From CAZVEV01 sp964625865 (GTDB lineage Bacteria > Planctomycetota > Phycisphaerae > SM23-33): a stretch of 5,293 nt of DNA. A program made the position numbers and the translations under genes. Positions 5,198-5,293 of the stretch are shown one piece after another; position 1 is the stretch's first letter, and every line of letters starts with the position of its first letter. The notes below the pieces were generated by a model, which was given only the letters and a program-made list of their open reading frames with translations, was not told the origin of the DNA and did not search any database. The DNA is taken from NCBI GenBank assembly GCA_964625865.1, contig CAZVEV010000369.1, positions 1 through 5,293 on the forward strand. The letters run 5' to 3'.

Positions 5198-5293
5198 CTA
5201 CTTAACCACGGGGCCGCTGCGTTTCGCAACGGCCCTTTGACTAGTGTGACCCAAACCCTCTTCGGACGCCTCGAAATCGAAAACATGGTGAAT
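5198..5293 (-). CDS. C-terminal end of an unidentified gene, cut by the right edge
   Basis: The minus frame open from the window edge reads IHHVFDFEASEEGLGHTSQR and ends AVAKRSGPVVK at TAG 5200-5198. The composition (an acidic stretch, then a basic tail) is protein-like, and the terminator starts immediately after the stop, which is the main support. Thirty-one residues are too few to name a family. A hairpin of GGGCCG-T-TGCG pairing with CGCA-G-CGGCCC lies inside the last codons (5235-5211). A competing ATG frame from 5286 also passes through here but runs across the terminator, so it is less likely. Confidence 0.4.
   Translation of the reverse strand: MHHVFDFEASEEGLGHTSQRAVAKRSGPVVK

Noticed and set aside
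5211..5235. GGGCCG..TGCG hairpin as a second terminator
   Set aside because: The stem is strong, but it lies before the TAG on the minus strand and has no T-run on that strand; on the plus strand only three T's follow and the stem has a C-A mismatch.
4504..5250. Possible terminal inverted repeats: CACTA near 4505 and CACTAGT near 5246 (minus)
   Set aside because: Only about 11 of 19 bases match without gaps, and the right copy lies inside the apparent end of another gene. This is too weak to define an element.

Overview
This is a moderately GC-rich bacterial window with no rRNA, tRNA or CRISPR. The lineage cannot be fixed from the sequence. Typical sigma70-like promoter boxes, short 5' leaders, one Rho-independent terminator and the mix of families suggest a free-living environmental bacterium. 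A planctomycete or similar GC-rich phylum is a guess, not a result. Almost every gene lies on the minus strand, so the biological order runs from high to low coordinates.

Right end (5293 to 4500): the last 31 codons of an unidentified minus-strand gene end at a TAG. A strong intrinsic terminator follows within a few bases. Directly behind it lies an IS630-family transposase remnant that keeps the whole DDE catalytic core but has lost its N-terminal DNA-binding half, its start codon and any clear left end.

Middle (4434 to 2648): a recognisable promoter precedes a small HEPN-like gene broken by a -1 frameshift. A 431-codon protein with a PD-(D/E)XK nuclease core follows, beginning inside the end of the HEPN reading frame. 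A HEPN-like protein next to a PD-(D/E)XK nuclease, beside a decayed transposon, looks like an accessory and possibly defence-type pair. This is the least described part of the window. About 160 bp without a clear gene separates it from a convergent plus-strand gene for a small helical, TPR-like protein (2042-2488).

Left end (1953 to 1): the TPR-like gene is divergent from an ARPP-1 (DUF6569-type) family gene, which has a good ribosome binding site and an extended -10 promoter. Downstream on the same strand is an endonuclease III-type DNA glycosylase with its catalytic Lys/Asp pair and a complete 4Fe-4S cysteine motif, driven by its own near-consensus promoter. A further minus-strand gene may begin at the very edge of the window.

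How they may work together: the glycosylase is a base-excision repair enzyme. ARPP-1 has no proven activity, though its family name records association with ADP-ribosylglycohydrolase and rhodanese-phosphatase domains. The HEPN/nuclease pair probably acts on nucleic acid. Any functional link between the left and middle blocks is not shown by the sequence.
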